The notes below the pieces were generated by a model. It was not told where the DNA came from and did no database searches. It saw only the letters and a program-made list of their open reading frames with translations. DNA of 64,000 bases from Phalacrocorax aristotelis. Its lineage: Eukaryota > Chordata > Aves > Suliformes > Phalacrocoracidae. Location of the stretch: the NCBI RefSeq assembly GCF_949628215.1, contig NW_027441286.1, positions 124,001 through 188,000 of the forward strand, written 5' to 3'. Both the position numbers and the translations under genes were made by a program. This document shows positions 33,791 to 43,222 of this stretch, one piece after another (the first letter of the stretch is position 1; every line of letters begins with the position of its first letter).

Positions 33791-36700
33791 AGGGGCCCTG
33801 CCTCCAGCCGGGTGGAGGAAAGGGATAACCGGGCTTACTGGACTGTGTGGATCCGATGGCCTGGCACGTCCGACCCACAGGAGTATAAAGCTTTAGTGGA
33901 CACCGGCGCACAGTGCACCTTAATGCCATCAAACTATATAGGGGCAGAACCCATCAGCATTGCTGGAGTGACAGGGGGATCCCAAGAGCTAACTGTATTG
34001 GAGGCCGAAGTGAGCCTAACTGGCAATGAGTGGCAGAAGCACCCCATTGTGACTGGCCCAGAGGCTCCGTGCATCCTTGGTATAGACTACCTCAGGAGAG
34101 GGTATTTCAAGGACCCAAAAGGTTACAAGTGGGCTTTTGGTGTAGCTGCCTTGGAGACGGAGGAAACTGAACAGCTGTCTACCTTGCCCGGTCTCTCAAA
34201 GGACCCTTCTGTGGTGGGGTTGCTGAAGGTCAAAGAACAACAGGTGCCAATCGCCACCACAACAGTGCACCGGCGGCAATATCGCACCAACAGAGACTCT
34301 CTGATCCCCATCCATAAACTCATTCACCAACTGAGGAGCCAAGGAGTCATCAGTAAGACCCACTCACCCTTTAACAGTCCCATATGGCCAGTCCGGAAGT
34401 CTAATGGAGAGTGGAGACTAACAGTAGACTATCGTGGCCTGAATGAAGTCACTCCACCATTGAGTGCTGCTGTGCCAGACATGCTAGAACTTCAATACGA
34501 ACTGGAGTCAAAGGCGGCCAAGTGGTATGCCACAATTGATATTGCTAATGCATTCTTCTCAATCCCTCTGGCAGCAGAGTGCAGGCCACAGTTTGCTTTC
34601 ACATGGAGGGGCGTCCAGTACACCTGGAATCGACTGCCCCAGGGGTGGAAACACAGTCCTACCATTTGCCATGGACTGATTCAGACTGTACTGGAACAGG
34701 GAGAAGCTCCAGAACACCTTCAATACATTGATGACATCATTGTGTGGGGCAGCACAGCAGAAGAAGTTTTTGAGAAAGGTGAGAAAATAGTCCAAATCCT
34801 TCTGAAAGCTGGTTTTGCCATAAAACAAAGTAAGGTGAAGGGACCTGCACGAGAAATCCAGTTCTTAGGAATTAAATGGCAAGACGGTCGTCGTCAGATT
34901 CCAATGGATGTGATCAACAAAATAGCAGCCATGTCTCCACCAACTAGCAAAAAGGAAACACAAGCTTTCTTGGGCGTTGTGGGTTTTTGGAGAATGCATA
35001 TTCCAAATTACAGTCTGATCGTGAGCCCTCTCTATCAAGTGACCCGGAAAAAGAATGATTTCAAATGGGGCCCTGAGCAACGACAAGCCTTTGAACAGAT
35101 TAAACGAGAAATAGTCCATGCAGTAGCTCTTGGGCCAGTCCGGGCAGGACAAGATGTAAAAAATGTGCTCTACACTGCAGCCGGGGAGAATGGCCCTACC
35201 TGGAGTCTCTGGCAGAAAGCACCTGGGGAGACCCGGGGTCGACCCCTAGGGTTTTGGAGTCGGGGATACAGAGGGTCTGAAGCCCGCTATACTCCAACTG
35301 AAAAAGAGATATTGGCAGCATATGAAGGGGTTCGAGCTGCTTCAGAAGTGGTTGGTACTGAAGCACAGTTGCTCCTGGCACCCCGACTGCCAGTGCTGGG
35401 CTGGATGTTCAAAGGAAACATCCCCTCTACACACCATGCAACTGATGCTACGTGGAGTAAATGGGTTGCACTGATCACCCAGCGGGCTCGAGTAGGAAAC
35501 CCCAGTCGCCCAGGAATCTTGGAAGTGATTATGGACTGGCCAGAAGGCAAAGATTTTGGATTATCACCAGAGGAGGAGGTGACACGTGCTGAAGAAGCCC
35601 CACTGTATAACAAACTGCCAGAAGATGAGAAGCAATATGCCCTGTTCACTGATGGGTCCTGTCGCCTTGTGGGAAAGCACCGGAGATGGAAGGCTGCTGT
35701 ATGGAGTCCTACACGACAAGTAGCAGAAACTGCTGAAGGAGAAGGTGAATCGAGCCAGTTTGCAGAGGTAAAGGCCATCCAGCTGGCCTTAGACATCGCT
35801 GAACGGGAAAAGTGGCCAGTGCTCTATCTCTATACTGACTCCTGGATGGTGGCAAATGCCCTGTGGGGCTGGCTGCAGCAATGGAAGCAAAGCAACTGGC
35901 AGCGCAGAGGCAAACCCATCTGGGCTGCCACATTGTGGCAAGATATTGCTGCCCGGGTAGAGAAACTGGTTGTAAAGGTACGGCATGTGGATGCTCACGT
36001 CCCCAAGAGTCGGGCCACTGAAGAACATCGAAACAACCAGCAGGTAGATCGGGCTGCCAAGATTGAAGTGGCTGAGGTGGATCTGGACTGGCAGCATAAG
36101 GGTGAACTATTTCTAGCTCGGTGGGCCCATGACACCTCAGGCCATCAAGGGAGAGATGCAACATACAGGTGGGCTCGTGATCGAGGGGTGGACTTGACCA
36201 TGGGTATTATTGCACAGGTTATCCACGAATGTGACACATGCGCTGCAATCAAGCAAGCGAAGCGGGTAAAGCCTCTGTGGTATGGGGGACGATGGCTGAA
36301 ATATAAATATGGGGAGGCCTGGCAAATTGACTATATCACACTCCCACAGACCCGCCAAGGCAAGCGCCATGTGCTTACAATGGTAGAAACAACGACTGGC
36401 TGGCTGGAAACATATCCTGTCCCCCATGCCACTGCCCGGAACACTATCCTGGGTCTTGAGAAACAAGTCCTGTGGCGACATGGCACCCCAGAGAGGATTG
36501 AGTCAGACAATGGGACTCATTTCCGAAATAGCCTCATAGACACCTGGGCCAAAGAGCACGGCATTGAGTGGGTGTATCACATCCCCTATCACGCACCAGC
36601 CTCTGGGAAAATTGAAAGGTACAATGGACTGTTAAAAACCACACTGAGAGCAATGGGGGGTGGGACATTCAAGCACTGGGATACACATTTAGCAAAAGCC

Positions 36701-36976
36701 ACGTGGTTAGTCAACACGAGGGGATCTGCCAACCGAGCTGGCCCTGCCCAGTCAGAAATCCTACATACTGTGGAAGGGGATAGAGTCCCTGTAGTGCACA
36801 CAAAAAGTATGCTGGGCAAAACAGTCTGGGTTCTTCCTGCCTCTGGCAAAGGCAAACCCATTCGTGGGATTGTTTTTGCTCGAGGACCTGGGTGCACTTG
36901 GTGGGTGATGCGGGAGGATGGAGAAATCCGATGTGTGCCTCAAGGGGATTTGATTTTGGGTGAAAACAGTCAATGA
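33791..36976 (+). CDS. pol: ERV-L copy 1 Pro-Pol (readthrough of gag UAG)
   Basis: Open in the gag frame from just after the UAG; there is no early ATG, so translation probably comes from readthrough. Counting from the GTG at 33812: protease DTGA with Asp30; RT with YIDD at 305-308; RNase H with Asp614 (TDGSC) and Asp676 (TDSW); integrase with the HHCC zinc site (CDTCAAIKQ), catalytic Asp840, Asp899 and Glu935 (35 residues between the last two, a DD35E core). All catalytic positions are intact. It ends at 36976; no dUTPase follows. A hairpin (cctcca/tggagg, 33801-33818) lies 10 nt after the stop. Confidence 0.9.
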   Translation, partial: RGPASSRVEERDNRAYWTVWIRWPGTSDPQEYKALVDTGAQCTLMPSNYIGAEPISIAGVTGGSQELTVLEAEVSLTGNEWQKHPIVTGPEAPCILGIDYLRRGYFKDPKGYKWAFGVAALETEETEQLSTLPGLSKDPSVVGLLKVKEQQVPIATTTVHRRQYRTNRDSLIPIHKLIHQLRSQGVISKTHSPFNSPIWPVRKSNGEWRLTVDYRGLNEVTPPLSAAVPDMLELQYELESKAAKWYATIDIANAFFSIPLAAECRPQFAFTWRGVQYTWNRLPQGWKHSPTICHGLIQTVLEQGEAPEHLQYIDDIIVWGSTAEEVFEKGEKIVQILLKAGFAIKQSKVKGPAREIQFLGIKWQDGRRQIPMDVINKIAAMSPPTSKKETQAFLGVVGFWRMHIPNYSLIVSPLYQVTRKKNDFKWGPEQRQAFEQIKREIVHAVALGPVRAGQDVKNVLYTAAGENGPTWSLWQKAPGETRGRPLGFWSRGYRGSEARYTPTEKEILAAYEGVRAASEVVGTEAQLLLAPRLPVLGWMFKGNIPSTHHATDATWSKWVALITQRARVGNPSRPGILEVIMDWPEGKDFGLSPEEEVTRAEEAPLYNKLPEDEKQYALFTDGSCRLVGKHRRWKAAVWSPTRQVAETAEGEGESSQFAEVKAIQLALDIAEREKWPVLYLYTDSWMVANALWGWLQQWKQSNWQRRGKPIWAATLWQDIAARVEKLVVKVRHVDAHVPKSRATEEHRNNQQVDRAAKIEVAEVDLDWQHKGELFLARWAHDTSGHQGRDATYRWARDRGVDLTMGIIAQVIHECDTCAAIKQAKRVKPLWYGGRWLKYKYGEAWQIDYITLPQTRQGKRHVLTMVETTTGWLETYPVPHATARNTILGLEKQVLWRHGTPERIESDNGTHFRNSLIDTWAKEHGIEWVYHIPYHAPASGKIERYNGLLKTTLRAMGGGTFKHWDTHLAKATWLVNTRGSANRAGPAQSEILHTVEGDRVPVVHTKSMLGKTVWVLPASGKGKPIRGIVFARGPGCTWWVMREDGEIRCVPQGDLILGENSQ

Positions 36977-37380
36977 ACTGAATGGCACAATGTGAACTGC
37001 TATATAATATTGTGTGTCACCTCTGTGTTGTATCAATGATATCAGAGTACGAGCCTCCCAACCCATGGAAGATCAACTATGAAACAAGCCGTGCAGCAGT
37101 GATGGAACGATGACTGACTCGGTATGCAGCAACCCAACGCCACACACCATCTCTCCCACCCGGAAAGACTGATACAACAGATGGAGCCCAGAGTCATGGA
37201 CTGGGTGAACTCAATGGACATTTTAATGGACATTTTACAGGGAAGATCCATGAACTAAGGGAATGATGTCTGTGTATTATGTTAAAGGATGGGAAGGGGA
37301 GGGGTGGTGGTTGGTACGGTTGTATTGCATCATATGGGACCTGGGCATGGTGTAAGTGGTATGGAATAAGGGGTGGAGAA
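36977..37380 (+). other. ERV-L copy 1 3' untranslated region
   Basis: 404 bp between pol and the 3' LTR with no convincing open frame and no envelope gene. It ends in the purine-rich ggaataaggggtggagaa, the probable polypurine tract. Confidence 0.7.
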
Positions 37381-37882
37381 TGTGCTGGTTTTGGCTGAGA
37401 AGGGGTTAATTCTCCTCACTGTGGGGGTCAGCTACCTTTCCAGCTTCCCGCGCTCTGCCGCGTGGCGTGGCAGGGGGGGCTGGGAGGGGCAGGGCCATGG
37501 TGGGGGCGGCTGACCCCGACTGGCCAATGGCAGGTTCATTCCATACCATGTGACACCATGACCAGTATATTGAGGGGGGGAGTGGCAGCGCGCGGGCGGC
37601 GCGGCGTCGGGTCGGCGGGCGGCGAGCGGCTGCGGCGCGTGCGGTTTGTTCCGGCGGTTCGTTCCCCCTCTCCCCTCCCCTCCCTTCCCCCCTCCCCCGG
37701 GGCTTTGCGCCTCTCATTGTTCTCCTTCACATTGCATTTCTACTGTTGTTTCTTTTAATTTTCATTATTAAACTGTTCTTATCCCAACCCACGAGCGTTA
37801 CCCTTCTGATTCTCTCCCCCATCTACCGGTGGGGGAGTGAGCGAGCGACTGTGTGGGGCTGAGCTGCCGCTAAACCACGACA
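37381..37882 (+). repeat. ERV-L copy 1 3' LTR
   Basis: 502 bp, no difference from the 5' LTR seen by eye. Confidence 0.93.
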
Positions 37883-37887
37883 GTCAG

Positions 37888-39082
37888 ACAACAATTAAAC
37901 CTCTGGGTTAACAATAAAAAACCCCTTAACCCAGAAGAGAGTCAGTATGCGGAAGTGTGGCTAGAAAGACCGAGAGCTAGACTTTATCCACTGAATAAAG
38001 TAAAAACTGAACAAAAGAAAAAGAAGGAAGAGTTAGACGAAACCCTTCTAAGCCCCCCTCCCTATATTTCTCCTCCTGCTCCCGCAGCCCCTTCAGAGGT
38101 CCCCAGAGCACCCACTCCCCCACCAGAATCGGAACAAGGGTCTCCCCCTCCTCCTAGACGCGTAACTAGGAGTAAAAAAGGGGCAGCTCAGATGTATCCT
38201 TTAAGGGAAATGCCCATGGGGGGACCCCAACCTGTGATTGGATATATTTTTGTGCCCCTAAGTTCGGCTGACCTACGAGATTTTAAAAGAACCGAGATGG
38301 GAAACCTAATTGAAGACCCACTCGGAGTGGCAGAAAGATTCGATCAATTTTTGGGACCAAATCTTTATACTTGGGATGAGATGCAATCTATCCTTGGTCA
38401 ATTATTTACTACCGAGGAAAGAGATATGATCAGGCGAGCAGGAATGAGACTGTGGGATGCTCAGCATGCCCAGGGACCCCAAGCAGATATTAAATGGCCA
38501 CTTCAAAGACCTAATTGGGATAATCAGGATCCGGTGCATAGAACTCATATGCAGGACCTGAGAACTATAGTAATTCAAGGGATTAGAGAAGCAGTACCCC
38601 GTGGCCAGAATATCAATAAAGCATTTAATGAAATACAAAAGAAAGATGAGAGCCCTACTGAGTGGCTGGAACGACTGAGGAAAGCCCTTCAGCTGTATTC
38701 TGGGGTAAATCCAGACAACCCTTTAGGGCAAGCGCTCCTCAAAACTCAGTTTGTGGCAAAATCATGGGAAGATATCAGAAAGAAGATTGAAAAGTTAGAG
38801 GACTGGCAGAATAGAGGGTTGGATGAATTATTGAGGGAAGCTCAGAAAGTCTACGTAAGGCGGGAAGAAGAGAGCAGCAAGCGACAAGTAAAAATGATGG
38901 TAGCAGCAGTCAGAGAGGATCGCAAAGGGCGGACTGGTGAACACAGATCTGCTGGAACGAAACAAGGGAACGTGGTAGTAAAGAAGGAACAGAGATGTTG
39001 TTTTTACTGTGGAAAGAAGGGACATATAAAGACGAATTGCAGAGAAAGGATCAGGGATGAGGAAATATTAAAAACGGAATAG
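37888..39082 (+). pseudogene. gag: Provirus A gag, 3' part (p12-like, capsid, nucleocapsid)
   Basis: Continues the frame of 31131-31354 beyond the ERV-L. A lysine-rich stretch precedes a PPPY late-domain motif (38054-38065) and a proline-rich spacer; capsid follows, with a major homology region around ESPTEWLERLRKAL; then an arginine/lysine-rich tail with one zinc knuckle CX2CX4HX4C (CFYCGKKGHIKTNC). It ends in UAG 39080-39082. Apart from the ERV-L there is no stop or shift. The provirus cannot make whole Gag from this copy. Confidence 0.9.
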
Positions 39083-42000
39083 GAGAGTCAGGGGCTCTAT
39101 ATCTTAGGGGACCGGAGTCATCATGAGCCCTTGATAAAATTAAAAATAGGTCCCCATAAACAAGAGTTCACCTTTTTAGTAGACACTGGGGCTGAGAAAT
39201 CGACTATTAGGCAAATACCTGAGGGATGTAAAGTTTCCCCTGAAAAGGTACAAGTAATTGGGGCAAAAGGAGAACCCTTTAAAGTAAGCAAAATCACAAA
39301 TGTGGTATTCGAAACTGAAAATAAATTTGGAATGGGTGAACTCTTGCTCGTCCCTGAAGCAGAATTTAATCTGTTAGGACGAGATTTAATTGTTGAATTG
39401 CAATTAGAAATTAAAGTAAAAAATCAAGAGCTAACGGTGTCTGCCTATCCTTTGACCGTAGATGATCAAAAACAAATTAACCCCGATGTCTGGTACTCTC
39501 CGGATACAATAAGTAAACTGGAAATCCCACCGATTAAAATTCAAATTTCCGAACCCCACATACCTGTGAGGATAAGGCAATATCCCATATCCCTAGAAGG
39601 ACGGAGAGGATTGAAACCAGAAATTGATCGATTATTAGCACAAGGAATCTTAGAGCCTTGTATGTCACCCTTTAACACTCCCATTTTGCCTGTAAGGAAG
39701 CCAAATGGGAAATATCGGCTCGTACATGATTTAAGGGAAATAAACAAAAGAACTATCACCCGGTTCCCTGTAGTAGCAAATCCATACACACTGCTAAGCA
39801 AGCTAGGACCCCATAACTCCTGGTATAGTGTGGTTGATTTAAAGGATGCCTTTTGGGCCTGTCCATTGGCAGAAGAATGCCGTGATTATTTTGCCTTTGA
39901 ATGGGAAGACATAGAGACAGGCCGCAGACAGCAATTGAGATGGACCGTGCTCCCCCAAGGGTTCACTGAGTCCCCTAACCTGTTTGGACAGGCCCTGGAA
40001 GAGATCTTAAAAGAATACCAGGTACAAACGGGAAATGTGCTGTTACAGTATGTAGATGATCTACTCATAGCAGGGAATAATAAGAAGGATGTAAGAAAAG
40101 AAACCATTCGACTTCTAAACTTTCTTGCACAACAGGGACTACGGGTATCACAAGAAAAGTTACAATTTGTGGAGGAAAAAGTGAAATATTTGGGGCATTA
40201 TTTGTTTAACGGCAAGAAGATATTGGATCCGGAGCGCATTAAGGGAATTCAGGAATTACCTATGCCTGTCACTAAGAGACAAATTCGACAAGCATTAGGG
40301 CTATTTGGGTATTGTAGACAATGGATAGAGAATTATAGCTTTAAAGTTAAATTCTTGTATGAACAACTGTCTAAAGACAAAATACCCAAGTGGACCCCTC
40401 AGGATCAAGATCAGTTTATCAGCCTCAAAAGAGAGTTAAGTCAAGCACCGGTTTTAAGCCTCCCAGATCTAAAGCGGCCATTCCATTTATTCGTTAACAT
40501 ACATGAAGGAACAGCATTCGGAGTATTAACTCAGGAATGGGCGGGACAAAAGAAACCAGTAGCATACTTATCAAAGCTGTTGGATCCTGTGAGCAGGGGT
40601 TGGCCAAGTTGTTTACAAATCGTTGTTGCTGCTGCCTTATTACTTGAAGAAACGAATCGTATTACCTTCAATGGGGAAGTTGTCCTATATGCGCCTCATA
40701 ACATAAGGGGGGTGCTTCAACAAAAAGTAGAAAAATGGCTTACAGATAGCCGACTACTAAAGTATGAGGGAATACTCATAGAATCTCCAAAACTGTCCCT
40801 AAGGACTGTCGGAGCGGTTAACCCTGCAGAATTTTTATACCCAGGGGAAAGTACTGAGTTAATACACGATTGTCTTCAAACGATTGAAGAACAAACACGA
40901 ATTCGACCAGATCTAGAAGAAGAGGAATTACAACATGGAGAAATAATTTTTATAGATGGGTCATCTCGAATAGTGGAAGGTAAACGATTGTCAGGGTATG
41001 CCATCATTAAGTTGGATAAAGGAGAATTTAGGACAATAGAATCGGGCCCCCTGAGTGCCAGCTGGTCGGCTCAAGCCTGTGAGCTGTACGCATTGTGGAA
41101 AGCCTTAGTGTCACTGAAGGGAAAGGATGGAACTATATATACAGACTCACGCTATGCGTTCGGAGTAGTACATACCTTTGGGAAAATATGGGAGGAGAGA
41201 GGATTTGTTAACTCACAGGGAAAAGAACTGATACACCCAGAATTAATTCGGCGAGTTCTGGGGGCATTGAAAATACCAAATAAAATAGCAGTTGTACATA
41301 TAAAGGGACACCAGCGAGGCACGAGTTATCAAGTTAGAGGAAATAATGCAGCTGATACAGAAGCAAAACGAGTAGCAGGCAATTATAGTACGATTTTGAC
41401 TATGCAGCAAGTACCTGTTAGTAATAATTTGAGTTTTGAGTCTGCAGAAAAGGAAAAACTAGAACAAATGGGAGCTAAGGAACAAGATGGTAAGTACATA
41501 TTGCCAGATGGGAGAGAAGTCTTGCCGAAGGGCATAGCACTCGAAATTTTTTCAAAAATACACAGTAAAACACACTGGGGAACCCAGGCATTAGTTGATC
41601 ATTTCAATCAACAGTTTGCCTGTATAAGCGTATATAACATAGCAAAGGCAGTCACTGCAGCCTGCGAGACCTGTCAAAAGGTTAATCGAAACAACATGAA
41701 ACGAAAACCTCTTGGAGGACGTTCCCCAGCATACAGACCTTTCTCACACATACAAGTGGATTTTACTGAACTACCCAGGGTAGGGCGTTACAAATATTTA
41801 TTAGTGATGGTGGATCATTTAACACATTATGTTGAGGCTTTTCCTACCTCTAAAGCAACTGCTAACCAAGTTACTAAGGTATTACTTGAACATATTATAT
41901 CTCGATATGGAGTACCCGATGTAATCGATTCAGACAGAGGAACACACTTTGTGTCAAAAATTGTTAGAAATCTAACAGGAAGTTTAGGTATTAAGTGGGA

Positions 42001-42565
42001 ATATCATACGCCATGGCATCCACAAAGTTCGGGAAAAGTTGAAAGGATGAACGGAGAAATCAAAACTATTTTGACTAAATTAATGATAGAAACCAAATTA
42101 TCATGGGTTAAGTGCCTACCCATGGCACTATTAATTCTCAGAACCAGGCCCCGAGCAGATGTAGGGATATCAGCGTTTGAACTGGTGTATGGAATGCCCT
42201 ATAGAATCGAAAGTCCACAAACAAATGTTTTAATTCGAGATCATGTGATTAATGAATATGTTTCACAATTAGCAGAACATCGTAACAAGCTTTGGGAACA
42301 TGGACTAATTGTGCAACGACCCCCATTGGACTTAAAAATTCACAATTTTAAACCTGGGGACTGGATATTGGTTAAAACGTGGAAAGAAGAAACCCTAAAA
42401 CCCAATTGGGAGGGACCTTATCTTGTTTTGCTTACAACAGAAACAGCTGTCCGGACTGCTGAGCGTGGATGGACTCATGCCAGTCGCATTAAAGGCCCAG
42501 TGACGAGACCCCACTGGAAAGTAATCAGTACTCCAGGTGACACCAAGATAACTCTGAAAAGATAA
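39083..42565 (+). CDS. pol: Provirus A Pro-Pol (readthrough of gag UAG)
   Basis: Same frame as gag, no stop for about 1160 codons. Counting from the TTG at 39131: protease DTGA near residue 18; RT with LPQG (about 276) and YVDD 307-310; RNase H with Asp609 (FIDGSS) and Asp672 (TDSRYAF); integrase with zinc site (HX..H, CETCQKVN), Asp877, Asp935, Glu971 (DD35E) and a C-terminal WEGPY (GPY/F) motif typical of gammaretrovirus-like integrases. A 6-bp stem (gggctc 39092-39097 / gagccc 39125-39130) starts 9 nt after the UAG, at the spacing expected for a readthrough signal. All catalytic residues look intact, although gag upstream is interrupted. Confidence 0.92.
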   Translation, partial: ESQGLYILGDRSHHEPLIKLKIGPHKQEFTFLVDTGAEKSTIRQIPEGCKVSPEKVQVIGAKGEPFKVSKITNVVFETENKFGMGELLLVPEAEFNLLGRDLIVELQLEIKVKNQELTVSAYPLTVDDQKQINPDVWYSPDTISKLEIPPIKIQISEPHIPVRIRQYPISLEGRRGLKPEIDRLLAQGILEPCMSPFNTPILPVRKPNGKYRLVHDLREINKRTITRFPVVANPYTLLSKLGPHNSWYSVVDLKDAFWACPLAEECRDYFAFEWEDIETGRRQQLRWTVLPQGFTESPNLFGQALEEILKEYQVQTGNVLLQYVDDLLIAGNNKKDVRKETIRLLNFLAQQGLRVSQEKLQFVEEKVKYLGHYLFNGKKILDPERIKGIQELPMPVTKRQIRQALGLFGYCRQWIENYSFKVKFLYEQLSKDKIPKWTPQDQDQFISLKRELSQAPVLSLPDLKRPFHLFVNIHEGTAFGVLTQEWAGQKKPVAYLSKLLDPVSRGWPSCLQIVVAAALLLEETNRITFNGEVVLYAPHNIRGVLQQKVEKWLTDSRLLKYEGILIESPKLSLRTVGAVNPAEFLYPGESTELIHDCLQTIEEQTRIRPDLEEEELQHGEIIFIDGSSRIVEGKRLSGYAIIKLDKGEFRTIESGPLSASWSAQACELYALWKALVSLKGKDGTIYTDSRYAFGVVHTFGKIWEERGFVNSQGKELIHPELIRRVLGALKIPNKIAVVHIKGHQRGTSYQVRGNNAADTEAKRVAGNYSTILTMQQVPVSNNLSFESAEKEKLEQMGAKEQDGKYILPDGREVLPKGIALEIFSKIHSKTHWGTQALVDHFNQQFACISVYNIAKAVTAACETCQKVNRNNMKRKPLGGRSPAYRPFSHIQVDFTELPRVGRYKYLLVMVDHLTHYVEAFPTSKATANQVTKVLLEHIISRYGVPDVIDSDRGTHFVSKIVRNLTGSLGIKWEYHTPWHPQSSGKVERMNGEIKTILTKLMIETKLSWVKCLPMALLILRTRPRADVGISAFELVYGMPYRIESPQTNVLIRDHVINEYVSQLAEHRNKLWEHGLIVQRPPLDLKIHNFKPGDWILVKTWKEETLKPNWEGPYLVLLTTETAVRTAERGWTHASRIKGPVTRPHWKVISTPGDTKITLKR

Positions 42566-42569
42566 CGTA

Positions 42570-42926
42570 ATGATAAGAACTTTAGTTGATTATTTTGCCG
42601 CATTACCTTTTGGTATAAAGTGTATATTGCTGTTTATATTTGCTATAATTATCTTTTTTAATCTATTATATATGGAAGCGTACGAAGTGTGTTGAAGGAA
42701 ATTGCTAAACTTATGTAGTAACACAATATTGAATATAGAGGAAAAGCTAATAAGCCTTTTAGATACACAAATTAGATGCAATCATTTGAACTGCGATTGT
42801 TATCCATTTGCTCGTTGCAAGTGTAAGGTATGCCAGGATAAATGGTGGACACACTGTGAATATGGATACCCTCCGATAGGAGTTTGCACACAGTGTTGGA
42901 AAATCCAAAGAACTCTCACTGAGTGG

Positions 42927-42958
<32 letters not shown>

Positions 42959-42962
42959 TTAG
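42570..42962 (+). pseudogene. Cys-rich accessory frame between pol and env (provirus A)
   Basis: Starts 4 bp after the pol stop (ATG 42570). The first 41 codons contain one strongly hydrophobic, membrane-like segment (residues about 15-34) and stop at TGA 42693-42695. The same frame then stays open to 42962 and encodes ten cysteines spaced CXC-X5-CXC-X2-C, followed by KWWTHC and CTQCW. It then runs into an A27 tract (42932-42958), after which another frame (42959-43024) continues with an acidic, WW-containing tail ending at TAA 43022. This looks like one accessory gene broken by a nonsense change and an A-tract slip. I recognise no homologue; simple gammaretroviruses have no gene here. Function unknown. 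Confidence 0.5.
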
Positions 42963-43024
42963 AGTCGGAACAAGAAATTATTCGAGGATCCCATGAATGG
43001 TGGAAAGTTTTGCCAAAGGAATAA

Positions 43025-43222
43025 ACCCTTAGTATTATTGTTACCATTCCAACGAATCAATCCCCTTTGTGGTTGAAATTTTGGCTACAAAGTGCAGAAG
43101 GGAAGTACTAGCTGTGTCTTGCTTAGTCTCATTAGTTAAAGCTGCAAAGTGGGAGGCCTATATAAACAGGCAGAAAGCCTGAAACAGCTGTTCTCCTGAA
43201 GATTTCCCTTGCTGCCAAGAAG
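43025..43222 (+). promoter_or_regulatory. Pol-env spacer with TATATAAA box
   Basis: 198 bp without a convincing open frame. ggaggcctatataaacagg places a strong TATA box at 43159-43166, about 57 bp before the env ATG at 43223. Pyrimidine-rich tracts with AG (gtgtcttgcttag, about 43117-43130) could be the env splice acceptor. Whether the TATA box drives an internal promoter is inference. Confidence 0.4.

Larger units (their letters stand above)
31355..37882 (+). mobile_element. ERV-L copy 1, full-length, nested in provirus A gag
   Basis: Two LTRs of 502 bp (31355-31856, 37381-37882) that look identical; 5-bp target duplication GTCAG (31350-31354, 37883-37887); primer site at 31864-31881; open gag and pol; no env and no dUTPase domain that I can see. 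The LTR start (tgtgctggttttggctgag) and the protein resemblance fit the class III ERV-L-like families that are abundant in birds. Intact frames and matching LTRs indicate a recent insertion. Confidence 0.93.

Noticed and set aside
36977-37380. dUTPase or env gene after ERV-L pol
   Set aside because: Only 404 bp without an open frame of useful length remain before the LTR.
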